From Dyella sp. A6 (GTDB lineage: Bacteria > Pseudomonadota > Gammaproteobacteria > Xanthomonadales > Rhodanobacteraceae), in contig NZ_CP132911.1 of NCBI RefSeq assembly GCF_036320485.1, forward strand, positions 62,001 through 126,000: a stretch of DNA of 64,000 nt. The letters run 5' to 3'. Position 1 is the first letter of the stretch. Each line of letters opens with the position of its first letter. Below the pieces are notes generated by a model that saw only the letters and a list, made by a program, of their open reading frames with translations, ran no database searches and had not been told where the DNA came from. The position numbers and the translations under genes are program-made. This document shows, piece after piece, positions 47,997 through 57,226 of this stretch.

Positions 47997-49462
47997 GGAT
48001 GCGTCCCGCAGTGCGGCGCGTGCGACCCGCGACGGAGTACCAGCGTCACGATCGAGCGCGGCGGTGCGTACATCCGGTTGCCGCAGGCCAGGGCGTGGTG
48101 GGCGTCGGTGAGGATGGCAATGCCGTGCCAGCCCGACGGGATCCCGAGCCGGCGCGGTGTGATGCCGCCGTTGACGTGGACCAGGACCAGGGTTCGGCCG
48201 TCGGGCGAGAGGGCACCGGCCGTATCCATGTCCTGCACCGGGATCAGTCGGTAGCCGGGCCGGATGTAGCGGCTGAACTGGGCCATGGCCCAGTACTTGC
48301 GGGTGATGTGCAGCACATGGACCGTATCGGCGGGGGCAAGCAGGTCGGTCTTGATCAGCCCCCAGTTGGAGCCACCCCGGCCGTGTCGCGCGCTGATGTT
48401 CTCAACCGCCTGCCAGAACACCCACGCCGCCGGCTGCAGGCGCTTGAGGTCCAGCACCACATGCTCGGCGAAGGCCAGCGGCGAGGCCATGCCCTGGAAG
48501 TTCTCCGGATCGCCGCGCAGCGGGGTGTCGTTCTCGCTCATCCACAGGCGGATGCCGGCAGCGCGGGCCGCGTCGCGTACGCCGGTCTGGTGGACGGTAC
48601 CGTAGCTGTGCACGTTGATCTGGCCGACGCGCCTGCGCGTGGCCGGCGGGTAGGCGGCCCAGTCCTTCAGAAACAGGTGCGAGTTGGTCTCGTCCGGCGC
48701 CGACACCACCGTTGCCAGGCCCTGCCGTTTCAGCGCGGCGGCGGTGGCGTCGATCATGTTCGCCTGCAGCGCCGGGCTCCAGTGCGAACCTTCCTGGCGG
48801 TTTCCAAGGTACCAGTAGTCGGTGTCTGGTTCGTTGAACGGCGACAGCGTGCGGAAGCGGATGTGTTCGCGTAGCTGCAGCTGCGCCACCACCCGTGCCA
48901 GGTAGCTCGCGAAGGCGTCTTCCATGCCGGGGCGGAGGTTGTTCTGCGTCGCTTTGGCCGCCCCCGAAGTGCGGCCGCTCACCGTCATGAACCACGGTGG
49001 CGAGTTGGAGAAGGCTTCGAAGATCGGTGTCGCCACCCGCCTGCGCACGGCCTCGAGCCACCAGCGCTGTCCGGGGTCGGCCGACCGGTTCCACATGGCC
49101 GGATTGTCGGGATTCCATGCGTGCGCGCTGTCGCCGCTTGGCAGGTGCCAGAAGCCCGGCACGTCGGCACCGGGTTGCGAGAATGGTGCTGTGCCGGCCG
49201 GATTGCCGCCGCCGATGTTGTAGCGCGCGATGGTGAAGCCCAGGCCGTCGGGTCCGTACAGCAGATCGGCCAGGTGCTGCTTCTGCGCCAGCGGCCAGCG
49301 GCCGGTGACGTTGGCGAACCATGCCAGTGCCGTACCCCAGCCTTCGAAGCGCGTGGTGGGGTGGGCGATGTCAGGGCGCAGTGGCACGCTGACCGAAGGT
49401 CCGGCAGCCAGTGCCGGGACACTGGCCGCCAAGGCCAGCGCAAGCAGACATCGCACCCTCAC
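47993..49462 (-). CDS. exported GH30 endo-beta-1,6-galactanase-like enzyme
   Basis: The GTG start at 49462 overlaps the GH27 stop (GTGA) and gives 489 residues with a signal peptide (RCLLALALAASVPALAAG). It has the GH30 barrel plus side beta-domain: FEGWGTALAWFANV, YNIGGGNP, acid/base E211 in SPFNEPDTDYW and nucleophile E310 in LWMSENDTPL. The sequence style fits subfamily 5, whose known members cut the beta-1,6-galactan side chains of type II arabinogalactan. It is the key depolymerase that suggests the substrate of the whole region. Confidence 0.87.
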   Translation of the reverse strand: MRVRCLLALALAASVPALAAGPSVSVPLRPDIAHPTTRFEGWGTALAWFANVTGRWPLAQKQHLADLLYGPDGLGFTIARYNIGGGNPAGTAPFSQPGADVPGFWHLPSGDSAHAWNPDNPAMWNRSADPGQRWWLEAVRRRVATPIFEAFSNSPPWFMTVSGRTSGAAKATQNNLRPGMEDAFASYLARVVAQLQLREHIRFRTLSPFNEPDTDYWYLGNRQEGSHWSPALQANMIDATAAALKRQGLATVVSAPDETNSHLFLKDWAAYPPATRRRVGQINVHSYGTVHQTGVRDAARAAGIRLWMSENDTPLRGDPENFQGMASPLAFAEHVVLDLKRLQPAAWVFWQAVENISARHGRGGSNWGLIKTDLLAPADTVHVLHITRKYWAMAQFSRYIRPGYRLIPVQDMDTAGALSPDGRTLVLVHVNGGITPRRLGIPSGWHGIAILTDAHHALACGNRMYAPPRSIVTLVLRRGSHAPHCGTHP

Positions 49463-50826
49463 GCCCGCTCCAGCCGATAGAGGCCGGCGCCGTGGGGCGG
49501 AAGCGTACGCGAGAGCGAGCCCTTCGCGGTGCCGTCGGGTCGACGCTGCCAGAGATCACGCACTGCCACGCTGCCGGTGATGTTCAGCAGCGCCAGCTCG
49601 ATGGCCACGTCGCGGGTCTGGTCGCTGGTGTTGAACAGGCCGACATAGACCTCGCCCCCGGGCGAGCGTGCGGCCCAGACGCTGGTGCCGTCGGCGACGA
49701 AGTAGGGCCGGTTGTCGCTGGAGGCCTGGTTGACGGCGATCACCTCGGGGTTGGTCAACAGGGCCAGGGTCGGTATATCCAGATGGCGCAGGTCGCCGCC
49801 CATGATCAGCGGCGAGCGGGCAATCGACCACAGCGACATCAGTGTGCGTTGCTCGTCCGGGGTGAAGCGGGTGTTGCGCGTGCCGAGCTTGAGCCGACCC
49901 AGCGGCAGCATGTCGGCGTCCGGCCAGCCACCGTCTCCGCAGTAGGGGCTCCAGTTCTCCAGCCGGGTGAACTGTGCCTTGAGCATCGGCCAGTGGTCCC
50001 AGAAGTCGTCGGAGATGCGCCACATCTGTGCGTGCTTGCGCGCGTGCGTGGCGCGTACCAGCGGTGTCGGTCCCGGCGACATGCTCAGCACCATCGGCCG
50101 GCCACTGCGCTCGATGGCGGAGGCGATGGCCTCGATTTCGGGTGCATGGGCGTCGTAGGGCCGGCTGAGGTCGTCGAGCTTGACGAAATCCACGCCCCAC
50201 GAGGCGAGCAGGGCAAACACGCTGTCGTAGTAAGCCTGCGCACCGGGCCGTGACATGTCGACGCCATACATGTCGGGGTTCCACGCGCAGGTGCTGGAGG
50301 TGTCGGCAATCTCGCGCGCGGTGAATTTTGTGCCCAGCACCGGGCAGTCGCGTTCGACCGCCAGCCGCGGAATGCCACGCATCAGGTGTACGCCGAAACG
50401 CAGACCCAGCGCATGGACATGGCGTGCCAGCGGCGCAAAGCCGTGCCCGCCGGCACTGGAGGGAAACCGGTTGGGCGCGGGCAGCAGGCGGCCGTAGCGG
50501 TCCAGTGTCGGTATCGGATGGGCTGCATAGGCGTAGCCGGTGGCGTCGGGTTCGTACCACTGGATGTCGACCGTGAGGACGTCGTAGCCGGCCGGCAACA
50601 GCTCACGCGCCATGATGGCGGCGGTCTCCCGCGTCTGTGCCTCGGTGATGGTGGCGCCGAAGCTGTTCCAGCTGTTCCATCCCATCGGTGGCGTCGGCGC
50701 CAATGGGCTATGTCGTGTGGGCGATTTTGGCGACATCGCAGCCAGGGCCGCCCACGCGCCCGGACCTTGCGCCAGGCCGGCGAGGACCGCCCCGGCCTTG
50801 AGGAAAGTACGACGTGAGGTTTTCAC
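49459..50826 (-). CDS. Tat-exported GH27 alpha-galactosidase / beta-L-arabinopyranosidase
   Basis: GTG 50826 overlaps the preceding stop (GTGA) and starts a twin-arginine signal (SRRTFLKAGAVLAGLAQG). The 455-residue protein has the GH27 opening TPPMGWNSWNSFG, nucleophile D218 in FVKLDDLSRP and acid/base in RISDDFWDHW (D274), then the C-terminal beta domain. GH27 includes alpha-galactosidases and beta-L-arabinopyranosidases; both sugars occur in arabinogalactan. Substrate cannot be decided here. The upstream GTG-less frame from 50925 overlaps the GH35 gene and is not used. Confidence 0.9.
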   Translation of the reverse strand: MKTSRRTFLKAGAVLAGLAQGPGAWAALAAMSPKSPTRHSPLAPTPPMGWNSWNSFGATITEAQTRETAAIMARELLPAGYDVLTVDIQWYEPDATGYAYAAHPIPTLDRYGRLLPAPNRFPSSAGGHGFAPLARHVHALGLRFGVHLMRGIPRLAVERDCPVLGTKFTAREIADTSSTCAWNPDMYGVDMSRPGAQAYYDSVFALLASWGVDFVKLDDLSRPYDAHAPEIEAIASAIERSGRPMVLSMSPGPTPLVRATHARKHAQMWRISDDFWDHWPMLKAQFTRLENWSPYCGDGGWPDADMLPLGRLKLGTRNTRFTPDEQRTLMSLWSIARSPLIMGGDLRHLDIPTLALLTNPEVIAVNQASSDNRPYFVADGTSVWAARSPGGEVYVGLFNTSDQTRDVAIELALLNITGSVAVRDLWQRRPDGTAKGSLSRTLPPHGAGLYRLERA

Positions 50827-52406
50827 TGAATCACCTGCTCGGTCACCATCAGCTGCGTGCCGTCGTGAGGAAAGATCAGGCCGAAGGCGGTCTCGTCGCC
50901 ATTGAGCAGGCGATCGGTAATCCACCGGCCGTGTTCGACGTGCCCCTGCTCGACGGTGAGCAGTTCCACGTGGCCCATAGTGCCCAGCTTGGGCGCGAAC
51001 TTCACATTGGCCGAGGTGCCCAGCAGCAGGAAGCGATGCGGTGCCACCTGTGCGGCGATGACGCGGCCGGAGACGTCGGCATTGCCCTGGCCGCGAGGTC
51101 CGCCGTAGCCATCGCGTACTTCGCCGAAGCGCGCCACCAGGTCGACGTCGTCAAAGTGCATGGGAATGTTGGCGAGGCCGCGTTCCTCGATCGCGGTGCG
51201 CACCTTGCCGGCATTGCGCAGCGGGATCAGAAACGATGCGGCGCGACGCAACAGGTGGTAGTTCACCGCCATTGGCGACGACTTCCAGTCGCTCTTGCCG
51301 CTGGCGAAATCGTCGGTGATGCCGAACATCGAGATGCCCACGGCATCCGGTCGCATCACCGTCCAGATGGCGTGGCGTGCATGCGCCATGCTGTGGCCGG
51401 TCTCCGGCACGAACAGCGGGTTGCCCTTGATGCGGTAGGCGTCGGCGATGGCGGTATAGGGCGCGACGTTGGTGTCGTAGTTGTCCACGCCGACCACGTC
51501 GATGGCCGGTGCCAGCGCCTTCCACTGCGGCAGCAGCCACGACACCGCGCCGCCGCTGGGGCTGCTCTGGCCAGGACGCAGCAGACCTGGTTGCTGGCGT
51601 GGCCACACGTTCACGTACAGCGGCAGGTCGTACACCTTCTTGCCCGCTGCCGCCACTGCGCCGATGTAGCGCGCGGTGTAGTAGGCCATGAAAGCTTCGG
51701 GCGCACGCACGCCGTAGTCCTGCGTCCAGGTTCCCGGCTTGGCGTCCGGCATGTCCGCAGGTACCTGTCCGTCGAACAGCGCGTTGGCGCGTGCGGAGTG
51801 GTCACGGTCGGCACCGAGCGTGCCGGCCTCGTTCTCGACCTGCACCATGATCACCGTCCGCTGGCGACCGTCGATCTGCTTGAGGTGACCCATCAGCGCC
51901 GCGAACGCATGGGCGTCGGCATCGCGGCTGGCGCCGGCGATCGGGGTGAGCACATCGATCGGGTGGCCGTCGGCGTCGATCACACGCGGGAAGCGCCGGG
52001 TGTCCCGCTTCACCCATGCCGGTACGTAGGACATCGTGGCGTTCTTCCAGGTGCCGAACCACAGCAGGGCCAGGCGCACATGCTGGGCACGCGCCTCCTT
52101 CACCAGACCGTCCAGCACCGAGAAGTCGAAATGGCCCTCGCGGGGCTCGATCGACTCCCACCCGATCGGCACCATCACCGTGTTCGCACCGCTGCGTGCG
52201 ATGGCCGGGGCCAGCCGGTGCAGGATGGCGGGGAAGCCGCTGGAGTTGTGCAACTGGATGCCGAGCACCAGATACGGCTTGCCGTCGACGGTGAGCTGCC
52301 TGCCGTTGGACGACATCACGAATTGGCTGTCGTGGGTATTGGCCGTCGCCGAGGCGGTTATCGCCATCAGCAATCCGGCGAGGACGGTGGTCAGGTATCG
52401 GCTCAT
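50823..52406 (-). CDS. exported GH35-like beta-galactosidase with DUF5597-like tail
   Basis: ATG 52406 gives 527 residues with a signal peptide (YLTTVLAGLLMAITASATA). The barrel begins LVLGIQLHNSSGFPAIL and has acid/base in MVQVENEAGTLG and nucleophile in LFVPETGHSM, as in GH35/GH42-clan enzymes; the C-terminal half resembles DUF5597. Beta-galactosidase action on galactan ends is likely. It is the first gene of the five-gene overlapping run (GH35-GH27-GH30-GH43-GH42). Confidence 0.85.
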   Translation of the reverse strand: MSRYLTTVLAGLLMAITASATANTHDSQFVMSSNGRQLTVDGKPYLVLGIQLHNSSGFPAILHRLAPAIARSGANTVMVPIGWESIEPREGHFDFSVLDGLVKEARAQHVRLALLWFGTWKNATMSYVPAWVKRDTRRFPRVIDADGHPIDVLTPIAGASRDADAHAFAALMGHLKQIDGRQRTVIMVQVENEAGTLGADRDHSARANALFDGQVPADMPDAKPGTWTQDYGVRAPEAFMAYYTARYIGAVAAAGKKVYDLPLYVNVWPRQQPGLLRPGQSSPSGGAVSWLLPQWKALAPAIDVVGVDNYDTNVAPYTAIADAYRIKGNPLFVPETGHSMAHARHAIWTVMRPDAVGISMFGITDDFASGKSDWKSSPMAVNYHLLRRAASFLIPLRNAGKVRTAIEERGLANIPMHFDDVDLVARFGEVRDGYGGPRGQGNADVSGRVIAAQVAPHRFLLLGTSANVKFAPKLGTMGHVELLTVEQGHVEHGRWITDRLLNGDETAFGLIFPHDGTQLMVTEQVIQ

Positions 52407-52536
52407 GGTCGTTTTCTCGCTGGCTGCAATGAATGCGATGGTGTGTCGTATCGCATCTCAGTGCCGAATATCGTGATCTGTGAGGGCGTCAGGTAAAGGA
52501 GTTGCCGGATCTGGTTTTAGTGGCGCGCTGCAGGTC

Positions 52537-52547
52537 GACAAATATCC
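52537..52547 (-). promoter_or_regulatory. TNATATWTGTC-like motif, site 5
   Basis: Read on the minus strand, GGATATTTGTC matches ten of eleven motif positions and lies 131 nt before the GH35 start. It is the weakest of the set with site 1. Confidence 0.35.
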
Positions 52548-52605
52548 ATGCCCTCAGGTGTCGCTTTTTCATCATGTCGGTCATCGCTTGGTGGCATGCC
52601 GCGAC

Positions 52606-53547
52606 CTATTCGACAAATGGTTCGACCTCGATCCGGCGCGCGCACAGGAAGGCGTCGGCCACCAGTCGAAGCGGACGCAGGTCCACGTCCGAGATGCCCT
52701 CGCGGATGATGTCGGCGAAGCGCCGATAGAGTCCGGGATATTCGCCGGCTAGGTCGAGGCCGCGTGGGCTGTCGGTCGTGCCGTCGACGTGCAGCACCGA
52801 GCCGCCCTCCGACAACGTCAGGATGCCGCTGTCGGTCCGTACCACGATGTCCCAGCTCTGCTTGCCCTCCTGGCGGAAATCCAGGTCCATGTCGATGACG
52901 GCGCCCGAGGTGTCGCGGAAGGCCACGCGTGCGGCGATCGGCGCATCGCGGTTGGACGGCATGTCGAGCTCGCAGCGCTGGACAAAGAAGGGCGATGGAA
53001 GAATGCGGGTGGCGATCGAAAGCGCGTTGATGCCCGGATCGAACACGCCGAAGCCGCCGGGCTCCCAGATCCAGGTCTGTCCCGGATGCCAGACGCGGAC
53101 GTCTTCGCGCCAGGTGATGGTCACGCGCTCGATGGTGCGTTTGCTGAGCCATTCGCGGGCCGGCTCGACGCCAGCAGCGTAGCGCGAGTGCCAGCTGGCG
53201 AACAGGCTGACACGTTGAGCCTTGGCCGCCTCCTGCAGGGCGATGACCTCGCTCAGCGTTTCTCCGGGCGGCTTCTCCAGGAACGTATGCCAACCCTGTT
53301 CGATGGCGAATTGCGCGATGGCCCAGCGGACCTGCGGTGGCGTGCACAACCCGACCGCATCGACCTCGAAGCCGCTTGCAGCCAGCTCGGTGATGTCGTT
53401 GAAATGAGGCAGGTCGCCGACGCTTTCGCCGCGCCGGCTGACGGTGGCCACCAACTCGAGTCCGGGGTCGGCGTGGATCGCGGGAAGGTGCTGGTCGTGG
53501 GCGATCTTCCCCATGCCGACGACGGCGATGCGGATGGGTTTGGACAT
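52606..53547 (-). CDS. L-arabinose/D-galactose 1-dehydrogenase (Gfo/Idh/MocA)
   Basis: ATG 53547 follows GAGGTGA and gives 313 residues. It has the dinucleotide site AVVGMGKIAHDQHLPAI, the catalytic lysine in FLEKPPGET and FDPGINALSIATRIL, closely resembling the Azospirillum L-arabinose 1-dehydrogenase. It oxidises L-arabinose (and probably D-galactose) to the 1,4-lactone with NAD(P)+, the first step of the oxidative pathway completed by the dehydratase, AraD1-like and KGSADH genes. It is cytoplasmic and lies between the receptor and the GH35 run. Confidence 0.9.
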   Translation of the reverse strand: MSKPIRIAVVGMGKIAHDQHLPAIHADPGLELVATVSRRGESVGDLPHFNDITELAASGFEVDAVGLCTPPQVRWAIAQFAIEQGWHTFLEKPPGETLSEVIALQEAAKAQRVSLFASWHSRYAAGVEPAREWLSKRTIERVTITWREDVRVWHPGQTWIWEPGGFGVFDPGINALSIATRILPSPFFVQRCELDMPSNRDAPIAARVAFRDTSGAVIDMDLDFRQEGKQSWDIVVRTDSGILTLSEGGSVLHVDGTTDSPRGLDLAGEYPGLYRRFADIIREGISDVDLRPLRLVADAFLCARRIEVEPFVE

Positions 53548-53712
53548 GTTTGCTTCACCTCGGCAGGTAGGGCGTGATGTGGTGCCTGCCCGGGCCACCC
53601 TCGGCGAGACGTTGGGCGAGCTTTCGCGTCTTGCGGTCGTGGCGCGTTTGCCCGTAGGCAGCAATGAGTGTGTTGGGCGGTGGTTTCATGCGAGCTTGCG
53701 CGGGCATGCATT

Positions 53713-53759
53713 CTCGCCGCGACCTCTCCGGTAGCCATGACTGGAGAGGCCGCGGCGAG
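53713..53759 (-). terminator. long hairpin after second receptor gene
   Basis: CTCGCCGCG-a-CCTCTCC pairs with GGAGAGG-c-CGCGGCGAG around a 13-nt loop, 15 nt past the receptor stop. No U-tract follows; it may cut down read-through into the dehydrogenase gene or protect the receptor message. Confidence 0.6.
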
Positions 53760-53774
53760 CCTGTTTCGGCGGTC

Positions 53775-56690
53775 CTACTTGCCGAACTGGAAGCGCAGGC
53801 CGGCGCCGAAGTAACGACCCTCGTCACGCACGTCCTGTTCGTACACCAGTTTGTAGCCCGAATAGCCGGTGTAGTCCTGGAACGGGCGGGCCAGCAGGTT
53901 GCTGACGTCGACGTTGAGGCTGAGTTGCTTGGTCAGGTCATAGCTGAATGAGAAGTCCAGTCGGCTGCGGGCACGGGTGCCGTTGTAGGTGTTTCCGCCA
54001 GCAGGATCGTAGCCGTACCAGTTGATCCAGCCCGAGCGGTGGTTGAACGACAGGCGTGTGGTGATGCCGTGACCTTCGTAGAAGATCGAGGCGTTGTAGG
54101 TGTACTTGGACAGGCCAGTGATTTCCACGGGGCTGCTGTACTTGAAGGCGCCGGTCGTCGAGTCGAAGGTCGGGATGGCGTTCTTGCCGTCCAGGTAGGT
54201 GAAGTTGTACTGGAAACCCAGGCCTTTCCATACCGAGGGCAGGAAGGTCAGGAAGGTCTGATAGTTGACCTCCAGGCCGCGGATATGACCTTTGCCGGCG
54301 TTCTCCGGAAGGCTCAGCTGAATCAGGCCGTAGGTCGGGTCTTTCACGTACCGCGTGTAGTTACTGATGAAGCCGTTCACTTCGTGATCGAACACAGCGA
54401 CGCTGGCATAGCCATCCTTGGCGAAGTACCACTCCAGGCTCGCGTCGTAGTTGTGCGAGGTCAGCGGCTTGAGGTTGGGGTTGCCACCCGAGCCATACGC
54501 AGTCACCGCTGCGGCTGGATCGTTCGGATTGGTGATGGTGCCCTGTTGCACCTGGGTGATGTTGAGCGCCGGGTTCAGCTGGGAGAAGTCGGGCCGGGTC
54601 CGCGTATAGGTGTAGCCCAGCCGCAACTGCAGCTTCGGCGTGAAATGGATGCGCATGCTGACATTCGGCAGGATATCCCAGTAGTTCTGATGGTCGGTCC
54701 GGGGCACCTTGCTCAGCGTGCCGGTTGCGTTGGTGACGTTCGATGTGCCCGAGTAGTAACCGACCGTATTGACCGCGCGGAAGCCGATGAGGCCGTCCAC
54801 CGGCATCGGGCCGAGATTGAAGTTGTACTTCGTCTGTGCGTAGGCCGCGTAGCTGTACTCACGGGCACTGAATGCGGCAGCGGGATCGAGTGCCACGTCA
54901 CCAGCCTGGAAGGCCTGCAGGTCACTCAGGTAGCCCTGGTCGCCAGGATTGAGTGCCACCAGTTGCTTCAGTGCCTGGATGGAAAGCTGCTCGAGCTGGG
55001 CGTAGCTACCGGCGATGCCATTGCGTGTCGGCTGCAGGTACTGCGTGAAACTCTGCGCGCTGCCGCGGAACGGGTTGCCGGTCAGCACCAGGGGACCTAC
55101 CGGGAGACTGGCTAACGGAATGGCGAGGGGCAGGGTATAGGCATAGCGTGAGCCTTGCTCGAGTGAGGCCTTGCGCGAGGTGGTGCGGATGCCGAACTGG
55201 AGTGTGTTGAACAGGCTCCACGGGGTGTCCCACTCACCGTCGGCACGCCACTGCCAACCGCTGCCGTTGGACTTGTAGCGGCGCTCGTAGAAGCCACGCC
55301 AGATGTAGTTGCTGGGATCGTTGATGTTGAAGTTGGGCAGACTGAAGGCTGCGCCGCCATCCTTCATGAAGTTGACCACGGTCTCCTGTGGTGTGGTCAG
55401 TGCCGAATCCAGACTCCAATTCCGTGCGCTGTACTGGCTCGTCGTGAAGGCCAGGTCGGTCGACCACGTCAGATCGCCGTCGTACCACTTGGCGCCGGTC
55501 GCCAACTGGTAAGTATTGGTCTGGTCTGCACCGGTGGATCGATACATCTGGGGTGCGTAGCCACCACTCTTGACCAGGCTCTGGACCTGTTCGGTGCCCG
55601 GTACCAGAACAACGTCGGTCAAGGTCGGGTCGCCGCCACGGACGTCATCGTTGAAATTGTCGGTGAAGCCGCGTCCGCGATAGCCCTGCCAGATACCCTC
55701 CAGGTAGTACTCCGAATTCCCGTTCGGCCTGAACTGCACGGCGAAGTTGGCTGACGGACGATCCCGCTTGCCGCCGTCGTTGTACAGGCCGACGTTATAG
55801 GGGTAATAGAAGCTCTGGCCGACCGACGTCGGGCTGACGGACGATCCCGGGCTGACTTGGGTGATGTAGGTGCCGTTGTAGCGCACGCCATTGTGATAGT
55901 GCTCCTGGGCGTAGGTCAGATTGCCCAGAAAGCCCCACTCGCCGAGGCTGTTCTTCCAGCGGTTCGAGTAAAGGAAATTACCATTCGGATCGTACCTGCC
56001 GTTCTCGTCGTTGTAGGTCTCGCGGAACCCACCGGCGATGACCCGGCCCTTGAAGTCGAATGGTCGGCGGGTACGCACGTTGATCAGGCCTGCCAGTCCC
56101 GCAGCGAGCAGATTGGCAGTGCCCGACTTGTATACCTCGATGGCCTGGATGGCCTGGGAAGGGAAATCCTGCAACTGGACCCGGCGAAGCTCGGCGGTGA
56201 AGATGTTGCGTCCGTTGTAAGTGGTGACGATATCCGGCAGGCCGCGCACCAGCACGTTGCTGGTGTCGTCGTCGTAGCGCGAGACCTGCACGCCAGCGAT
56301 ACGGGCGAGACTTTCGGCGGCGGTATTGTCGGGAAGCTGGCCGATGTCCTGCGCCACGACTACGTCGACGATGGCATCTGAGTCGCGCTTGATCTGCTGC
56401 GCCGTCTGCATGCTCATCCGCAACGAGTCGGCCGAGACGGTGACGCCTTTGAGATTGGTGGCTTTCTTGCTGTCTGCCTTGGTCGACTCTTTTTTCTTGG
56501 ACTTTTTGGAGTCGCTTTTCTTGGCTTGCGACTGGTCCTGCGAGACTGCTGCTTGCGGAGCCACAGACAGCGCGCTGCCCACAGTTGATGTGCTTGTCGG
56601 AGACGCGAGTGCCGCGGTCGGCAGCAAGGCTGCGGCGATTGCGGTTGTGATCAGCGTCCGGACGAGTGATGAACGATCATTGCGAGTCAC
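53775..56690 (-). CDS. TonB-dependent receptor, arabinogalactan type
   Basis: A GTG start at 56690 lies 6 nt after GGGGAGG and gives 971 residues. A signal peptide (TLITTAIAAALLPTAALA) is followed by an unusual Lys-rich linker (KKSDSKKSKKKESTKADSKK), the TonB-box-like LKGVTVSAD, the plug (ESLARIAGVQVSRYDDD, GLAGLINVRTRRPFDF) and a barrel ending GAGLRFQFGK. It should import arabinogalactan oligosaccharides released outside. It is divergent from the LysR gene and next to the dehydrogenase, so the two-gene pair ties uptake to catabolism. Ligand inferred from context. Confidence 0.92.
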   Translation of the reverse strand: MTRNDRSSLVRTLITTAIAAALLPTAALASPTSTSTVGSALSVAPQAAVSQDQSQAKKSDSKKSKKKESTKADSKKATNLKGVTVSADSLRMSMQTAQQIKRDSDAIVDVVVAQDIGQLPDNTAAESLARIAGVQVSRYDDDTSNVLVRGLPDIVTTYNGRNIFTAELRRVQLQDFPSQAIQAIEVYKSGTANLLAAGLAGLINVRTRRPFDFKGRVIAGGFRETYNDENGRYDPNGNFLYSNRWKNSLGEWGFLGNLTYAQEHYHNGVRYNGTYITQVSPGSSVSPTSVGQSFYYPYNVGLYNDGGKRDRPSANFAVQFRPNGNSEYYLEGIWQGYRGRGFTDNFNDDVRGGDPTLTDVVLVPGTEQVQSLVKSGGYAPQMYRSTGADQTNTYQLATGAKWYDGDLTWSTDLAFTTSQYSARNWSLDSALTTPQETVVNFMKDGGAAFSLPNFNINDPSNYIWRGFYERRYKSNGSGWQWRADGEWDTPWSLFNTLQFGIRTTSRKASLEQGSRYAYTLPLAIPLASLPVGPLVLTGNPFRGSAQSFTQYLQPTRNGIAGSYAQLEQLSIQALKQLVALNPGDQGYLSDLQAFQAGDVALDPAAAFSAREYSYAAYAQTKYNFNLGPMPVDGLIGFRAVNTVGYYSGTSNVTNATGTLSKVPRTDHQNYWDILPNVSMRIHFTPKLQLRLGYTYTRTRPDFSQLNPALNITQVQQGTITNPNDPAAAVTAYGSGGNPNLKPLTSHNYDASLEWYFAKDGYASVAVFDHEVNGFISNYTRYVKDPTYGLIQLSLPENAGKGHIRGLEVNYQTFLTFLPSVWKGLGFQYNFTYLDGKNAIPTFDSTTGAFKYSSPVEITGLSKYTYNASIFYEGHGITTRLSFNHRSGWINWYGYDPAGGNTYNGTRARSRLDFSFSYDLTKQLSLNVDVSNLLARPFQDYTGYSGYKLVYEQDVRDEGRYFGAGLRFQFGK

Positions 56691-57214
56691 TATAAACCTC
56701 CCCTCGGTATAGGCATGGCATGACGCCGCTCGCGGGTCGTGCCGTCCATTTGCTTTCGCCTTCTCCCCATCGGAAAGCGAGCTATGTAGGTACTTCCTCT
56801 CCCAGCCGAGCTCATGCAGGTCGCCCCGGCGATGGTTCTTGTTCTGCGATTGCGGTAACCGGTTATCTGTGCCGAATTCGCGCTTGGATTAACGGGTCGT
56901 GCACAACGCGAGGCTGCGAAGAACGATCTGAAGCGGGTGCATGGTCGGCTCGTGCTTTGCGGATATTCCTGTTTGGACGACGAACCGGAGAGTTCCCCCA
57001 GGCACAACGAATCCCGATCCGTTCGTTGCTTATTCTGGAGACAGCAGGTATACACAACAAATACTATTTATCGAAAAAGACATATATAAACGCACATATT
57101 TTTTGAGACATTGCAATGCAGCAAAAAGGAATTTGGCTGGATACGTCAGTTAATTGAGATACGCCAATGCATTAAGGCTTGTGGTTCAAAACGATTATTT
57201 CTTGAGGCATTGCA
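56691..57214. promoter_or_regulatory. 524-bp divergent control region, receptor/LysR
   Basis: The half near the receptor is ordinary GC-rich DNA. The half near the LysR gene (57050-57214) is strongly A/T-rich and holds the TNATATWTGTC motif (57079) and a duplicated 27-bp segment that spans the LysR start. A 13-codon frame (57116-57157, MQQKGIWLDTSVN) opens in the first copy. No longer gene was seen. Confidence 0.6.
57079..57089 (-). promoter_or_regulatory. TNATATWTGTC motif, site 3
   Basis: Read on the minus strand the sequence is TTATATATGTC, a full match. It lies 126 nt before the LysR start and 389 nt before the receptor start. Confidence 0.45.
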
Positions 57215-57226
57215 ATGCAACAAAAA
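57101..57226 (+). repeat. 27-bp direct repeat spanning the LysR start codon
   Basis: The segment around 57101-57127 recurs at 57200-57226 with about three differences, 99 bp apart and in the same frame. Each copy includes CATTGCAATGC; in the second copy GCATTGCAATGC (57207-57218) is a perfect palindrome covering the ATG. A self-binding site for the LysR protein or a remnant duplication are both possible. Confidence 0.7.

Noticed and set aside
57116..57157. 13-codon frame MQQKGIWLDTSVN as a gene
   Set aside because: It is too short to support as a coding gene and arises from the duplicated start segment; kept only as part of the repeat finding.
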